Below are positions 9,350-20,339 of a stretch of DNA of 64,000 nucleotides, one piece after another. The stretch is taken from assembly GCA_963970005.1 (NCBI GenBank), contig CAXAMN010013736.1, positions 4,162-68,161 on the forward strand. Reading direction: 5' to 3'. Source of the DNA: Durusdinium trenchii. Lineage: Eukaryota > Sar > Dinophyceae > Suessiales > Symbiodiniaceae. Below the pieces are notes generated by a model. That model was not told the origin of the DNA. It saw only the letters and a list, made by a program, of their open reading frames with translations, and made no database searches. The stretch's first letter is position 1. The number at the start of each line of letters is the position of its first letter. The position numbers and the translations under genes are program-made.

Positions 9350-9923
9350 TCCTCTCCTTACACCACAGCAAGCAGTTCGAGCTACAGCTCCAGGGCGGTC
9401 AGCAGCTCTCAGTGGCCTCCTACAACGTCAAGCCATGAAGAAGATGCCCAAAGGACCTGTGCAAGGGGAGTATGACCTTGTGTCGAAACTCCTGAATTTG
9501 GTCAGCCTAAAAGGTGAAGATATCATGGTTCAGGCACCTACGGAGGAGACACTTCGCTATCATCGTCTTCGAGCAAGCCTCCCGGCATCATTGTGGACCT
9601 GGAAGACTGTCATGGGCTGGCCCTGGCGAGGCAGTCCGGAACACATCAACGTTCTAGAGTTGCGAGCTGTACTTACCTCTTTGAGATGGCGCATCGTCAA
9701 GAAGCATGCTATCCGATCGAAATTTGTGCACATGATCGATAGTTTGGTGTGCCTACACTCGCTCTCTCGCGGCCGAAGCAGCAGCCGCAAACTTCGTCGT
9801 ACTATGAGTCGCGTGAACGCTTTGCTCCTGGCCAGTGGATCCCATGCCGTATGGGCATATGTCCATACGGGGGACAACCCCGCGGACCGGCCCTCCCGGC
9901 GGCCGGTGAAGAAGAAATGGTAG
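9350..9923 (+). CDS. RNase H domain (second part) of DIRS-like element
   Basis: This is the C-terminal 190 residues of the open frame 8625-9923. It shows the DIRS-type RNase H motifs after the first strand: W-x-W-x5-EHINVLELRAVLTSL (catalytic Glu345), VHMIDSLVCLHSLSRGRSSS (Asp372) and WAYVHTGDNPADRPSR (Asp421). RNase H degrades the RNA strand of the RNA:DNA hybrid. The first catalytic Asp is found before the methyltransferase, at 8220, so the fold is split by about 1.1 kb of methyltransferase sequence in the same polyprotein. The stop at 9923 follows a basic tail (RRPVKKKW). Confidence 0.75.
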
Positions 9924-9929
9924 GACGCA

Positions 9930-10957
9930 AAACTGCCCATCTTGAGGGCAGGGACAAAGCCACGCGACAACAACAACGACGAATGCTCGGCCCTTTGAGG
10001 AATCTCACCGTACAACCAGCCACTCGTGAACGTTATGACCGTGCGCTTGAAAAGTTCCGACAGTTTCTGAAAGAAGAAAACCGCCAATTTCCTCGTGATC
10101 CAGGTCCCCTCATTGGTTGAGCCAGTACATCGAAGTCCTCTGGGAGGGAGGAGAGGGCCGTGCTCTGGCGGCAGATACTATTGCCTCAGTACAAGACCAT
10201 CTTCCAGCGGTTAAAGGTAAATTAGCGGCATCTTGGAGATTGATGAAAACTTGGGCAACCAACGAGATACCGAATAGGGCTCCGCCGCTTCCACTCGAAG
10301 CTTTGGAAATGATGATAGGCCAGAGCTTGTTCCAGAAGGATGATCTTTTTGCCCTTTCGCTCACGCTCGCCTTTCATGGACTCCTAAGAACAGGGGAGTT
10401 GCTGGGGGTTCACAAAGCTCATTGCCAACAATCGGGTCCACGTAGTGTCGCAGTCCTGTCCCTGGGGTTAACAAAAGGGGGCAAAAGGCAAGGAGCAGCG
10501 GAGAGCATCACAATCCGAGAGGAAGACACTCTTCGTAGACTGTGGCAGTGGAAAAACACACCTCACTCCCGTAGCATGCTGTGTGAAGCCCCACACTCTT
10601 GGCGTCAGAAGTTTGCCGCTTGCCTGGAAGCATGCGGCCTTGGTGACCACCAGTTCCGCCCCTACAGTTTAAGACGAGGGGGCGCCGCCTGTTATTTTTC
10701 AAGATACGGCTCACTAGACCGCTTACTCCTCCTGGGAGAGGTGGCAGGCTGCAAAGACGGCCAGGGTGTACATAAACGAAGGACTTGCCACTTTGGCAGA
10801 ATTGCGACTAAGCACCAACTCTCAAGCACAGGCGTACAAGCGCCAGTACACAAGGTCCAAGAACTTAGAGCTCCAACCCCTTGAGCGTGCCCGGAAGGGC
10901 AGGCCAGGGGAAGATGGAAAGAGAAAGAAGTCTCGACGGAAGAAGGGCAAGAAATAG
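9930..10957 (+). CDS. Tyrosine recombinase of DIRS-like element, frame-broken twice
   Basis: The core-binding part starts in the frame 9749-10120 (LTVQPATRERYDRALEKFRQ) and continues after a frame change near 10110 in 10117-10884 (SQYIEVLWEGGEGRALAADT). The catalytic part has the first Arg in AFHGLLRTGELLGV (Arg91), the second Arg in RPYSLRRGGAACYF, and then changes frame near 10735-10740. The third frame (10766-10957) supplies RWQAAKTARVYINEG with the nucleophilic Tyr at 10769-10771, and a basic tail (GKRKKSRRKKGKK). The spacing of the boxes fits DIRS-type recombinases, which integrate a circular DNA copy. As read, the catalytic Tyr is out of frame with the Arg residues, so the copy is probably inactive. 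Confidence 0.75.
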
Positions 10958-11204
10958 CCCGTTTTTTAACCGAATTTGAACCGCCGGCGGTATAAAAATG
11001 CACAAGATCAGGGATGAGCAGGGTAGTGGCCTGGACGTACCCCGGTCTGGCGGGCCCAGGACTACCCTAGGCTCTTTGGCTCACAATTACTGGAGGGAGC
11101 CGGGCCATGGGGGCCCTTCACAGAAAGAATTTTAACTCCAGTTGATTGCTTATCTTGACAAACTAGGTCTGCACTGCAAAAAAGAAGACGAGGAACCGGA
11201 GTGA
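10921..11204 (+). repeat. Direct repeat A, first copy, at the 3' end of the DIRS-like element
   Basis: This repeat starts inside the basic tail of the recombinase and includes GCCCGTTTTTTAACCG, CCGGCGGTATAAAAATGC, TACCCCGGTCTGGCGGG and CTGCACTGCAAAAAAGAAGA. The second copy lies 393 bp downstream at 11314-11623. Copy 1 lacks about 20 bp present in copy 2 after the sequence GGCTCACAATTAC. Repeated termini of this kind are expected for elements using a tyrosine recombinase (split direct repeats). Confidence 0.85.
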
Positions 11205-11313
11205 GTCTTTGATCCCACGTCCTCGTAGGTTAAGACGAACTAGGGGTATTGTCTTCTTTCGTAGGGTTTGGGCTCACAACCCCACAGCCTCCCGCCCTGC
11301 TGCGCGCCAGGAA

Positions 11314-11623
11314 GAGAAAGAAGTCCCGACGGAAGAAGGGCAAGAAATAGCCCGTTTTTTAACCGAATTTGAACCGCCGGCGGTATAAAAATGCACAAGA
11401 TCAGGGATGAGCAGGGTAGTGGCCTGGACGTACCCCGGTCTGGCGGGGCCCAGGACTACCCTAGGCTCTTTGGCTCACAATTACATCGGTTTGGCGAGGA
11501 ATTGTGGGGGGAGCCGGGCCATGGGGGCCCTTCACAGAAAGATTTTTAACTCCAGTTGATTGTTTATCTTGACAAACTAGGTCTGCACTGCAAAAAAGAA
11601 GAGGAGGAACCGGAGTGAGTCTT
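11314..11623 (+). repeat. Direct repeat A, second copy
   Basis: It is highly similar to 10921-11204 and again starts with the codons for the basic recombinase tail. It has an extra segment (ATCGGTTTGGCGAGGAATTG) and ends at GGAGTGAGTCTTT, immediately followed by an (AT)8 run (11624-11640). The 109 bp between the copies (11205-11313) are unique and include a stretch that repeats CCTCG. Confidence 0.85.
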
Positions 11624-14600
11624 TATATATATATATATATTGTGGAACTTCGATGCGTATACCGTATTTTGCAGTGTTTTTTTGCCCTGTGAGGCAGAAT
11701 CCACTGCAAATAGCGATGTTTTTGAGCTTGGCCCAACACACTGCTATCTACACTGTTTTGAACCTGCTGTCAAAAAGCACCGCAAGTTGCGACGTTTTCA
11801 ACAACATGGTCGCCAAAAACACTGCAAAGACGTCACAAACAGCTCCGAAATCACAAAATCTGGCCTCCCGCCTCCCGACAAGACACATGGGAAAAATATG
11901 CGTCTCAAAACCGAAAATCGGAGACCACAAGTCAAAAACACATGTTTTTTTTTCACTTTTCTCTTGCCGGTTCCGGGCGGGCGGGTGCACGAACTAGTCC
12001 ATTCCGTGCTGTACAAAAACAGTGTTTTTTTGAAGTCCGCCGTCGCGACCTATCAAAAACATGGTTTTCCAGGTAAACCTGTACCTTACAGTTGTTTATG
12101 CCATCCGGATGATCACGCCCTGAGCACCTTCGGTGCGGGCGGATTTCTTGGTTAGTGTTGGTCAGATTTTGGATTTATTTTCTACAGAAATGCGGGTTTG
12201 CACAAACATTTATACAGCGCTTCAGTCTTTACCATAATATTTTTTTCATAATCATTGTTCTTGCCTTCTCAAACCTGCGACATGTGCTCTTGTGATTTGC
12301 ACTGAGAACAACAATGTCCTTCATCTCAAAGGCTCACAGGGTGCCGCCTTTCGAGTCTGGGTTGCGCCGGAAGTTTTGGGTCCAGTGGGTTCGTTTCCCG
12401 TTGTCGGTGCCACAGCTCTCATTCTGTGATTCTAGAGTACAAATTGTTCTTTTAGCAGAGAGTATTGCATCCATCATGTGCATATTGTTCTCAGGTCTGG
12501 TCACAATGCCGCCGACTGATAGATTTGAGGCCGTGCTGTGCTGCACCAAAACCCTCTTGACCCCAACAAATTGTTGAAACATAACACTGTTTCGGTAGAT
12601 TTCGGGAAGGCTCCTGTCAAACAAAAGGTGCTTGCGTTCACCGTTCACCATTTTTGTATGTTCAGAATTACTGTGATGCCTTGGAGGCCTTTCTCCTCTC
12701 AATGCACCCTTGGAGGTTCAGCGGGCTTTCGGCAACTGATTTTTTTCCTTGTCTGAACTTCACTAATTTATGTTTGCTGTACAGCACATAAATGCCACCG
12801 ATGACAATATATACTTCATTTTGCATGCACTGCGGAGTGGTTGGGCACTAGCTGCGCTTTGGGAAGTGGACTAGATGTGAGACACTGTGAAGCATGACAG
12901 CAACAAAGATGACTGAAAGCTGACTTGAAATTCAAGAAGACACAGTCACCGGCCAGGCCCAGAAATGCTAGATCTAAGACCACCAACAAGAAATTATGTT
13001 TACTGACCAGAGACAGAAGTTCGGCACGAGAACGAACGGTCAGACCTTGGCACCATAATCGCCAACAATTTGAATGGTTGTGCAGCATCGCAAGTGGGGT
13101 TGGATGTTGGAACATATTCATACATTCATTCACATGAACTGATTGTTGTACAGCAACCAGCTCTAGTTTTTTGGGCTGCTTTGTTGGTGATTGCATCAGG
13201 CATTCCATCATCAAACTAAAAGCAACAGTCCCAGGAGGAATTGAGGAGGTTTGGAGGATTCCTTCCAAAGCCCGGTGCAGGCGGCAGCCAGAGGATGCGC
13301 TTCAAGCCATGCACCTTGCCTGTGCTTCAAGCCTTGCCTAAACACGTTTGCTACCTTTTGAGGCTTTTAGGAACATGGCCAGAAGTGTTTCACTGTGATA
13401 GAATATGTATATATATATACTTTATTTGTATATATGTATAGATAGATCTCACACTGGGTGAGTCATGTACTCATCCTTCTACATCCAACTTGCGTGGTCT
13501 TGGCGTGTGAAGGACTAGTCAATTGACTATCCCAGACCTTTGTGCCACAGCTCCACCCCGGCACTTGCTCAGGGCGGAGACATTGAAGCTTCCTTCCGGA
13601 CAGGCCCATTTGCTGCACTAATGAAACTTCGAACATTTGATGAGGTGCCCTCAATGTTGAACATGTTTGACGGTATATAATCATTTCGCATCATAGGTGG
13701 AAGGGGAAAGTACAGACCACAAAGTACTGTAAGTGTTTGTTTCTTGCTAAGATCATTCCAGTCAGGCCTGACGCATTCTGCAGAGTTCGTTGATCATTGA
13801 GTTGATCATGCCTTTTGTAAACTTGTCTAATCACGATGAACTTAATCCTTGGATTGAGACATCGTCTTTTCTCCCTTTGTGCCATGCTTGCTGAGGTGTG
13901 ACTTCCAAAGTAAAAGTGGGAAAATGCAGCTAACATGACTTGCTTGCTAAGTTTGGCAGATGGCATCAACCCACAGTTTGGGGAGCCCTCAGGGCAAAAG
14001 CGATGCTGGAATCATGCATGCTCGAACAAGACCAATTCATTTGTGAAACGGTACCACGCTACATTCGCAGTAGCAACTTCAACAGGCGAGTCATTTGCGT
14101 TCAGGTCAACAAGGCTCAGCCAAAGGAAGGTCTTTGGAAAGAGGTGGATGAGAAGCTTACCAAAGAGGCAGCTTGCTTTGGTGGCGGTGGCGGTCCAGGA
14201 TACCATAGTGGAAGCTGATTGCAGGCTGAAACAAGGGCAGGTGGCGATCTCTCGGTCAATCAGTCTCCATCTCTTTACTCCAGTGGACAGACCCGCTTCT
14301 CCAGCAATGACAATGATTTGGACGCAATCTGAAGCCAGAGTAAGTGGAATCAGCATCAATCGCAAATTCAATTTTCTGGTCTATGTGTGGCAAACAGTAC
14401 GGATGGAGTAGCTACTTGAGTTCTTTTGCTCTTGGAGGCACCGGAAGAAGCGCTAGCCTTGGCTGAGGCAGAACTGGGCAAGGCCAAGCAGGCGTGCTCT
14501 TCATTGCTCCAATATATCTGAATAGTATATATCATATATCCAATTAAAACCCTCCCCTGCCAGGCCATGATTCTTTTTTCAGTCTGCAGCAACAACATCT

Positions 14601-15174
14601 GGCTTCAATGTTGGTGGAGCAGGGACTCAGTAGGAAGAAGTGGTTTCACCGTTTCACCGCAGACATACAGACGCTTAAAATCTGAGACTACCGTGAAAAT
14701 TAGTCACCATTGCAAGCATGAGGCAGCCGAACTTACTTTTTCTCGCATGTCGAAGACCAACTTGAGAGTTTTGTTCCTTGACAAACCGTGAACACCTTGG
14801 TTTGTGTGCTCATCATGGCGGGACTCCGTGCGCGGCCTGCAGTCTGATCCTGAGCTGGGGGTAGGTACACACATGCATATATATATATATATATGCATAC
14901 ACGTACATTTCATTTATAAAGCAATGTGCTAAACTGGGACATACCCCCATGATCTACGAACAGCTGCTTTCTGTGGGCTTGTCCACTATCTTTTGCACCT
15001 ATCAGAAATCAGTGCCCCTCGTTAGCTGACAGCCAACTACAAAGGCATTTTCAAACAGTCCTAAAGGCCTGCGTTCTTATATACTGTAAGGATTTTCAAT
15101 AACACAGCTATTGACACATGCTAAAGACCTACTATCTTTGGCAATTTCTTTTACCAAACACCAAGAAACCAAAA
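11624..15174. other. Gene-poor stretch, nothing recognised
   Basis: An (AT)n run (11624-11640) is followed by A/T-rich single-copy-looking DNA. The open frame 11640-12155 has no domain, and its apparent coding comes from CAAAAACACTG-like low complexity. Small (AT)n tracts lie at 13407-13440 and 14876-14896. Open frames of 60-158 codons on both strands (for example 13935-14411) show no recognisable motif. Small exons of host genes cannot be excluded by eye. Confidence 0.45.
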
Positions 15175-15390
15175 ACCAAAAGACCAAAACCAATAAACAA
15201 CAAAATATGGGAAATCTGGGTCCAGGCTCTATCTTTTTTGAATTCTTTTTGGCTTCGTGACTCTTGACTTTCTTTTTTAGCGATTTTGAGCCAAAAGCCA
15301 AAAACACAACAACAAACTAGAAAACCAAAAAAGAGCCAGGACCCAGATTTCCATGTTTTTTGGTTTGTCTGTTTTGTCTTTTCGCGTCAT
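15175..15390. repeat. Long inverted repeat, about 65-bp arms
   Basis: The left arm (about 15175-15240) contains GGAAATCTGGGTCCAGGCTCT and its near-perfect reverse complement AGAGCCAGGACCCAGATTTCC lies in the right arm (about 15325-15390). The A/C-rich outer parts of the two arms also match in inverted orientation (ACCAAAAGACCAAAAC with GTTTTGTCTTTTCG). The spacer is about 85 bp. No coding sequence is present. A MITE remnant or a hairpin-forming RNA are both possible. Confidence 0.7.
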
Positions 15391-15779
15391 CGGTTTTCAT
15401 TCTTCATTTTATTTTGAGGGCCGCTTCGTGTCGACAATTGCCTGCACCAGTGAGAGAGGGTAAAAGAAGTCTCTAGAATCATTCTCTTTTTGGACCCTTT
15501 GACAAATTGCTTAGTTATGTCTTACTTGCAGTTTGCAAACATGTGAAAGCTCACCGAAGGTGCTTGCGCATTATTCTTGAAGACGTTGGCTCAGGGAGGG
15601 AGTGGTGGGTCCTGTCTTAATGACGGCGCTCATTGCTAAGGGGGTTTGACCGGTAGATTTCGGCGCGGGGTAGCTGGTAGATTTAAGTTGCAATGGATGC
15701 TGATGAGTCTGGATGCGATTCTGGTGTTGAAAGCTTGAATACAGGCAAGCTGTTTTTCCTCCGGATCCCCCAGATTTTC

Positions 15780-17340
15780 CGATTGAGCAGCATGTTGTCG
15801 ATCCGATGCCATGTCCATTGATGGGCCATGAGTTTGAAGAGATCGTGAGTGCAGCTGCTGTTGATACAAAGCCAACATCATTTGATTTGAAACAACCATG
15901 GGAGCGTGGGTTGATGAAATTTGTCTTTGGACAAGATAGCTTCAACATTGCCGGAAGTGCAGGTCCATCCAATGCCTTGTCAGGACCCAATGCCATCGAC
16001 CTCTTCGAGCTCTGGCCAGGTTCAGCCCGACGCTCGTGAACGCAGAGTGGACTCAGCATTTTTGAGATGTGTTAAGAAGATCACCGATGTTGATTACTGG
16101 ACAATGCAGGAGTCATTGAAAAAGGCAGCAATCAAAAAAAATCCAATACGATTGCTATGAATCCCGCTGCTATTGGGCAAGCTGAATCTTCTTTTATTGA
16201 TTTCAATGAGAACTTGTCAGAGAACCGGTGGAAGTCAGCTGCAACACTGAAAAAGAGAGCAAACGCATTGTTCCTTCTTGTGCAAGCTGCCATTGACCGT
16301 GATAAGGCCCCTCTTCCTATCCTGGAGTCCGAGGTTGCGCACTATTTCTTCCAGCTGAGAAGGTCAGGGACCTTCACGTCTCGTGCATCTTCGTTGTCGT
16401 GCATCTTCGTTGAGGGACTCGAAGGAGAACTGGAAGCGTGTGCCAGTGGGAGAGTGAAAGGGGCCTCTGATTCAATGCTTGCAGAAAAGAAGACCTGGAG
16501 CCCCGCAGATCCTTTCCGTGTTGAGGAGGCGAAGACTTTTCATCATCTGTTGCGCGACCTTACTGTAGCAGTTTTCGACCGGTTGGCTGCAGGCACAGTT
16601 CTGGCTATGATCTACGGCAGGCGCAGGGCTTGAGATCTGAATGCAATAGATACAGTCTCTGAAGACCTTGACGACACAGGTGGTTACTTGGAGCTTGGTA
16701 CAACGACCCACAAAACTGCAAAGAAAGCCCACCTCAAGACGAAGCTGTTGCCTATTGTCATACAGGAGATTGCTGGGCGAAGAAGTTCAAGGATATGCGC
16801 GTGGCAAGATTGAAAGGTCGTGCGCCAAGAGCCCCTTTGACCCCGACTCCAACGATGACAAAAGCAGGCGCAGTCGATTGGCCGAGAAGGCCACTGGACT
16901 CAGGCGAGATCACCGACTTCATTTGTGAGGTGCGGGAAAGACAGTGGGAGGAAGTTGTCCTATCATTCTTGCAAAGCAACAGCTCTTTCTTGGATGGCCA
17001 AATTTGGCACGCTGCGTGAGGACAGAGATGTATTGGGCCGTCATGTCACTTCACTTGAAGGAGCCGGTCCTCTGTATTCCCAAGACCTGATCTTGGCCCC
17101 GCTACGAAAACTGACATGGTGATTCGGATGATCAGGACAGGCCGTTTCAAGCGTGACGATGGTCAGTCGGGCATGATCGCGACAGACAAAGCCGAAGATC
17201 CTCAGCTGATCGTGAGCAGCGATGAGGAGAACCCATCCAAGCGGTTGAAGACCGAGCTGGAGGCCGAAGAAGCTGACCCCGATTGGCAGTTGGGACCGGG
17301 AAGAGCTCTCAAACAGCTCAAGTCCAGACTGTGAAGAGTC
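15780..17340 (+). pseudogene. Decayed tyrosine recombinase of a second DIRS-like retroelement
   Basis: Pieces in three frames line up as one recombinase: an upstream acidic/Pro region (15806-16150), a core-binding part (SAATLKKRANALFLLVQAAI, ILESEVAHYFFQLRRSGTF, 16157-16633), a catalytic part starting GGYLELGTTTHKTAKKAHLK (about 16683), YHSCKATALSWMAKFG with the His-x-x-Lys box at 16964-16975, DVLGRHVTS, and LYSQDL with a candidate nucleophilic Tyr at 17075-17077. The C-terminal frame (17116-17334) is acidic and Lys/Arg rich. Frame changes and stops near 16632, 16815 and 17115 make this a pseudogene. The sequence is not close to the recombinase at 10.1-10.9 kb (box II is HxxK, not SxRR), so it is another family or lineage. 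Confidence 0.6.
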
Positions 17341-17399
17341 CTCCGGAGATGAAAATGAAGCCATTGCCCTGAATGCAGCCTCCAAGTCTTTAGTTAAAG

Positions 17400-18114
17400 A
17401 AGGAGTAGAGGTTTATTGGCAAAGTTAGTGCTTGCCTGTGAAGCCGAGTTGTATCATGGTCTATAGATTACTGCTACACAAGCTGCGGCAGGATGATTTC
17501 GGAAAACTTCGAGAAGATGGGCAATTGTCCGGAGAGATGCAGGACGTGCTCTCACTGCTTTAGGCGCAAGAGCTAGTTCCCGTGAAGGGAGCAAAGAACG
17601 CCGCAGCCCCAGTAGAAAAAGAGCCATGAGAGCGTTCTTCTTGGACGTCTGGTTATTAATCGAATCCTTAATCCTTTGGTTCTTGAAATGCAAGGCTCTA
17701 TTCTTTTTGAGCGAGTTTTTTGACCAAATGCGAATGTCGAATGTTTAGACTGTGCGGTGCCATCGATGTAGAGTTCATGAAAAAGAAAAGACCCTTTGCG
17801 CGGTCTGTAAAAGATTTGCATTTGGGTTTGAAGTGCTCATGAAGAGCTCAGGACAGACCATGAAGCTCATACGCGCCTGAAGTGCATCTTCTGAACAATT
17901 TGGCCTCCTGACTAAGCGTCTGGTCCTGACGGCGTGTAGAGCAATGAAACCATTCAGCAGTGTTTCTTCTGTTTTGAATGACAAAGGTAGCTTGTGTCCT
18001 TCCCCTTGCGTTCTTGACTGCCCATGTTTTCCTTTGTTCACTTTTTGTGAAACTTCGGGAGAGCATATGTTTGCGTTTTGTTTCTGCCAGGATCTCACAT
18101 GTTGTCACTGGAAG
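17400..18114. other. Stretch without recognised gene
   Basis: It lies between the recombinase remnant and the gag-like remnant. Open frames on the minus strand (17573-18159) show no motif. It may hold decayed terminal sequence of one of the two flanking retroelement pieces, but no repeat pair was identified. Confidence 0.35.
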
Positions 18115-19192
18115 GTCATCATCAGCTTCTCCTAGAACTTCTGGCGAAAGCTGTGTCACTGCTCATCGACTCAAAGGCCCAATTTGAGACAAGGGCCGGA
18201 GAAGTTGGGCGATGGAGACCACTGTTCGACGCACTGGAGTAGACACTTTGTCGAAGCTTGCGTACTGGATACGACAGGTTTGACCGTCAGCCATCGAAAG
18301 GAGACTTGGCGTCGCTCAAGAGGCTTCTGTTCGAGGCGCAGGCGTTGACGATCCAGTCTTTGTTGAACGCAGTTGAAGCCCCAGGGACAGAGAGCTTTCC
18401 AAAGCGTATTCTTTTGGCAGAACAAGCCGTCAGGACAAGAATCACAGGGCTTGATCATCGAAGGTGTGAATGAGGCAGCCATAAGTTTTTTTGAGCAAGC
18501 GCAGCACCAGTATGAACAGAAGGCCATCAAATACCTGCCCCCTGGCCTGAGACATATCCTTCCAGGGAGTTCGAGATAGTTCAGATGAAGCCAGTAAAGC
18601 AATTAGTTGTGCGTGGCGGCAGTGTTGTCGTAGGTGAGACGATGGCAATGCCAGACACAACAGTGAACTCGTCTCTTCATGTTCAGCAGGCTCTCATTCG
18701 TCATGCCTTGGCGTATGAGTTTTTGGGCCTGATCAGTTTCCATGTATCGCAAAGGTACATTGACACCCTCTTTAGGCATATGACTCGTGAGGCTCCGTCA
18801 GGGTATCGACAGGTGACCTTGCGTCAGGTGTTTTGGCAAAGTTGGCAGAGCTCGGATCTCAGATCAGACAAACCACCCGGAAACAGGCCAGATCATGGCG
18901 CATTCTACTTGTTCCCGCTTGCAACCCCAGAGAAGCCATTCAAGCAATGGAAAGAGTCTCCAATATTAATAGGGAACTTCCGACAGAAAGGTGACAGGAG
19001 GCAAAGGGAAAGGAAAAGGTAAGCGGAAGGAGAAAGGGAAGAGGCAAGAACATCTTGCCACATGGATGCCACCGGCCTGAAGGGTGGCAAGCCCGTCCAC
19101 AAAGAGGGGAAGCCGATATGTTTCAATAACGATTTGAACAATTGTACAGCCGCGGAGCCAGGTCGAGAGTCTCAAGATCAAGTTCACTGACA
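18115..19192 (+). pseudogene. Decayed gag-like region of a dinoflagellate tyrosine-recombinase retroelement
   Basis: Fragments in several frames follow the order I recall for the structural region of this group: TLSKLAYWIRQ (about 18250), LASLKRLLFEAQALTIQSLL (18310-18370), NEAAISFFEQAQHQYEQKAI (18470-18530), then 18585-19022 with LHVQQALIRHALAYEFLGLI and REAPSGYRQVTLRQVFW. A Lys/Arg-rich linker follows (KGDRRQRERKR), and then GLKGGKPVHKEGKPICFNND (about 19076), which resembles a degraded zinc-finger. Stops and frame changes are frequent. It directly precedes the GPPC-type domain at 19.3-20.0 kb on the same strand, as expected for a single element. Confidence 0.5.
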
Positions 19193-19295
19193 GGTCTTTT
19201 AGTAAACTTTATATCGATCCCAAAGGAGGATTCTAGGCCATAACAAGTCACTCCAGCGAAACCTGAAATTATCTCAATTACAAGCGCGTCACTCA

Positions 19296-20040
19296 ATGGC
19301 TTTCCATGTGCCGCAAGTCAGTTGGCCTTCCCTAGCTCTGCAAATCGATGCGCCTCAAAGCACTTGCAACATATGCGGCGTCCTCGCGAACACGCCTCAA
19401 GGCGCAGCTCTGTTGATGCAGTTCTTGACGGGCCCAAGAGTTGCGGGGGTCTGGAATGTGGCGCCAGCTCGAGGGCTAGGGAGATCGACAACGGAGCCCT
19501 CCGCTGCGTTCAGGTTCTTGGCCTGACGGGCTAGGTCTTGGGGACCGCGCGCGCGTGTTTTCGGCAAACAAGGTTTATGCATTGACAGCGCAGGTGGCCG
19601 TTTTTCGCCAAGACAATGGGCGGTTCTTTGTCGTCGAAAAACTGGCCAGGAGAATTATTTTCTGATCGACTTTTTGACCACACCAATCCAATCCATGAGA
19701 TGCCTTTCGAATTTGTACTTTCAATGTCACGTTGCAAGTGCATATGGTAGTAAGAGGCTTGCGTTTAAGCATGAAGCGTTAACAGGACAGCGCGTCCATG
19801 CACGATGGGGCAAGCAGATGTTAAACAATCGGGTAGTCTTTGCCACCCACGAAGAACGGGAATATCCTCCAGGCTTTTGCTCTGCAATAGCTCAGGTGAT
19901 TTTGCAGATCTGCCAGGAAAATGGACTCACGCTGCCACCTTCATCCATGGAGGTCGCAGCGCAAGAGCAACATCAGTTGGTGCAGCAAGCCAAGGTCTTG
20001 TCGCACGCTTTCGTTCGCACTAATTGCCTTCTTTAGTGTC
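19296..20040 (+). pseudogene. Decayed GPPC-type methyltransferase-like domain of a retroelement
   Basis: In one frame, SCGGLECGASSRAREID (about 19428-19478) is a degraded form of a GPPCGTSSRAREI-like motif that I recall from dinoflagellate retroelements; the Gly-Pro-Pro-Cys core is reminiscent of C5 methyltransferase motif IV. Downstream fragments fit the rest of that domain: VFSANKVYALTAQVAVF-like sequence at 19556-19600, FVVEKLARRIIF, then 19674-20036 with HARWGKQMLNNRVVFATHEE and YPPGFCSAIAQVILQIC. Several frames are needed, so it is a pseudogene. The family assignment is by motif pattern; activity as a methyltransferase is not shown. Confidence 0.45.
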
Positions 20041-20339
20041 AGAATATGCTCAAGTGATCTCGGCGTGGCGTGCGCCGACTTGACAGTGCCTTTCAGGCAG
20101 TACACCCAGATTGAAATTTTTGCTAAAGATGACAAGAAATCTTGACATCCAAATCCTTCCATTTGCACGACTCTTGCAGCGCCCTTTGCTTAAAGGGGGT
20201 GGCTCTGGTGAACCCGATGTGTGGGGGGGTGCATTGGTCAGAAGATGAGAGTTCACGTCTGAGGCTTTAAACTGAGCCTGATGTGTGTGTCGAACCAAGC
20301 CAGGAGCCTATGGACGAGCCGATCGACCCAGAAGATGAG

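Larger units (their letters stand above)
7104..11623 (+). mobile_element. DIRS-like tyrosine-recombinase retroelement carrying a C5 DNA methyltransferase
   Basis: About 4.5 kb with the order reverse transcriptase (7165-8180), first RNase H strand (around 8220), C5 cytosine DNA methyltransferase (8347-9330), rest of RNase H (9590-9900), tyrosine recombinase (about 10000-10830) and a duplicated non-coding tail (10921-11623). DIRS-order elements use a tyrosine recombinase instead of a DDE integrase, and no integrase or protease is visible. Frame changes at about 8325, 8625, 10110 and 10738 break the reading frame, so this copy is unlikely to be active as read. The gag region is absent upstream: the DNA switches to minus-strand ORFs before 7100. 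Confidence 0.75.

Noticed and set aside
11640-12155. 171-residue plus-strand ORF after the DIRS-like element
   Set aside because: Composition follows A/C-rich low-complexity DNA, a parallel open frame exists on each strand, and no motif is present.
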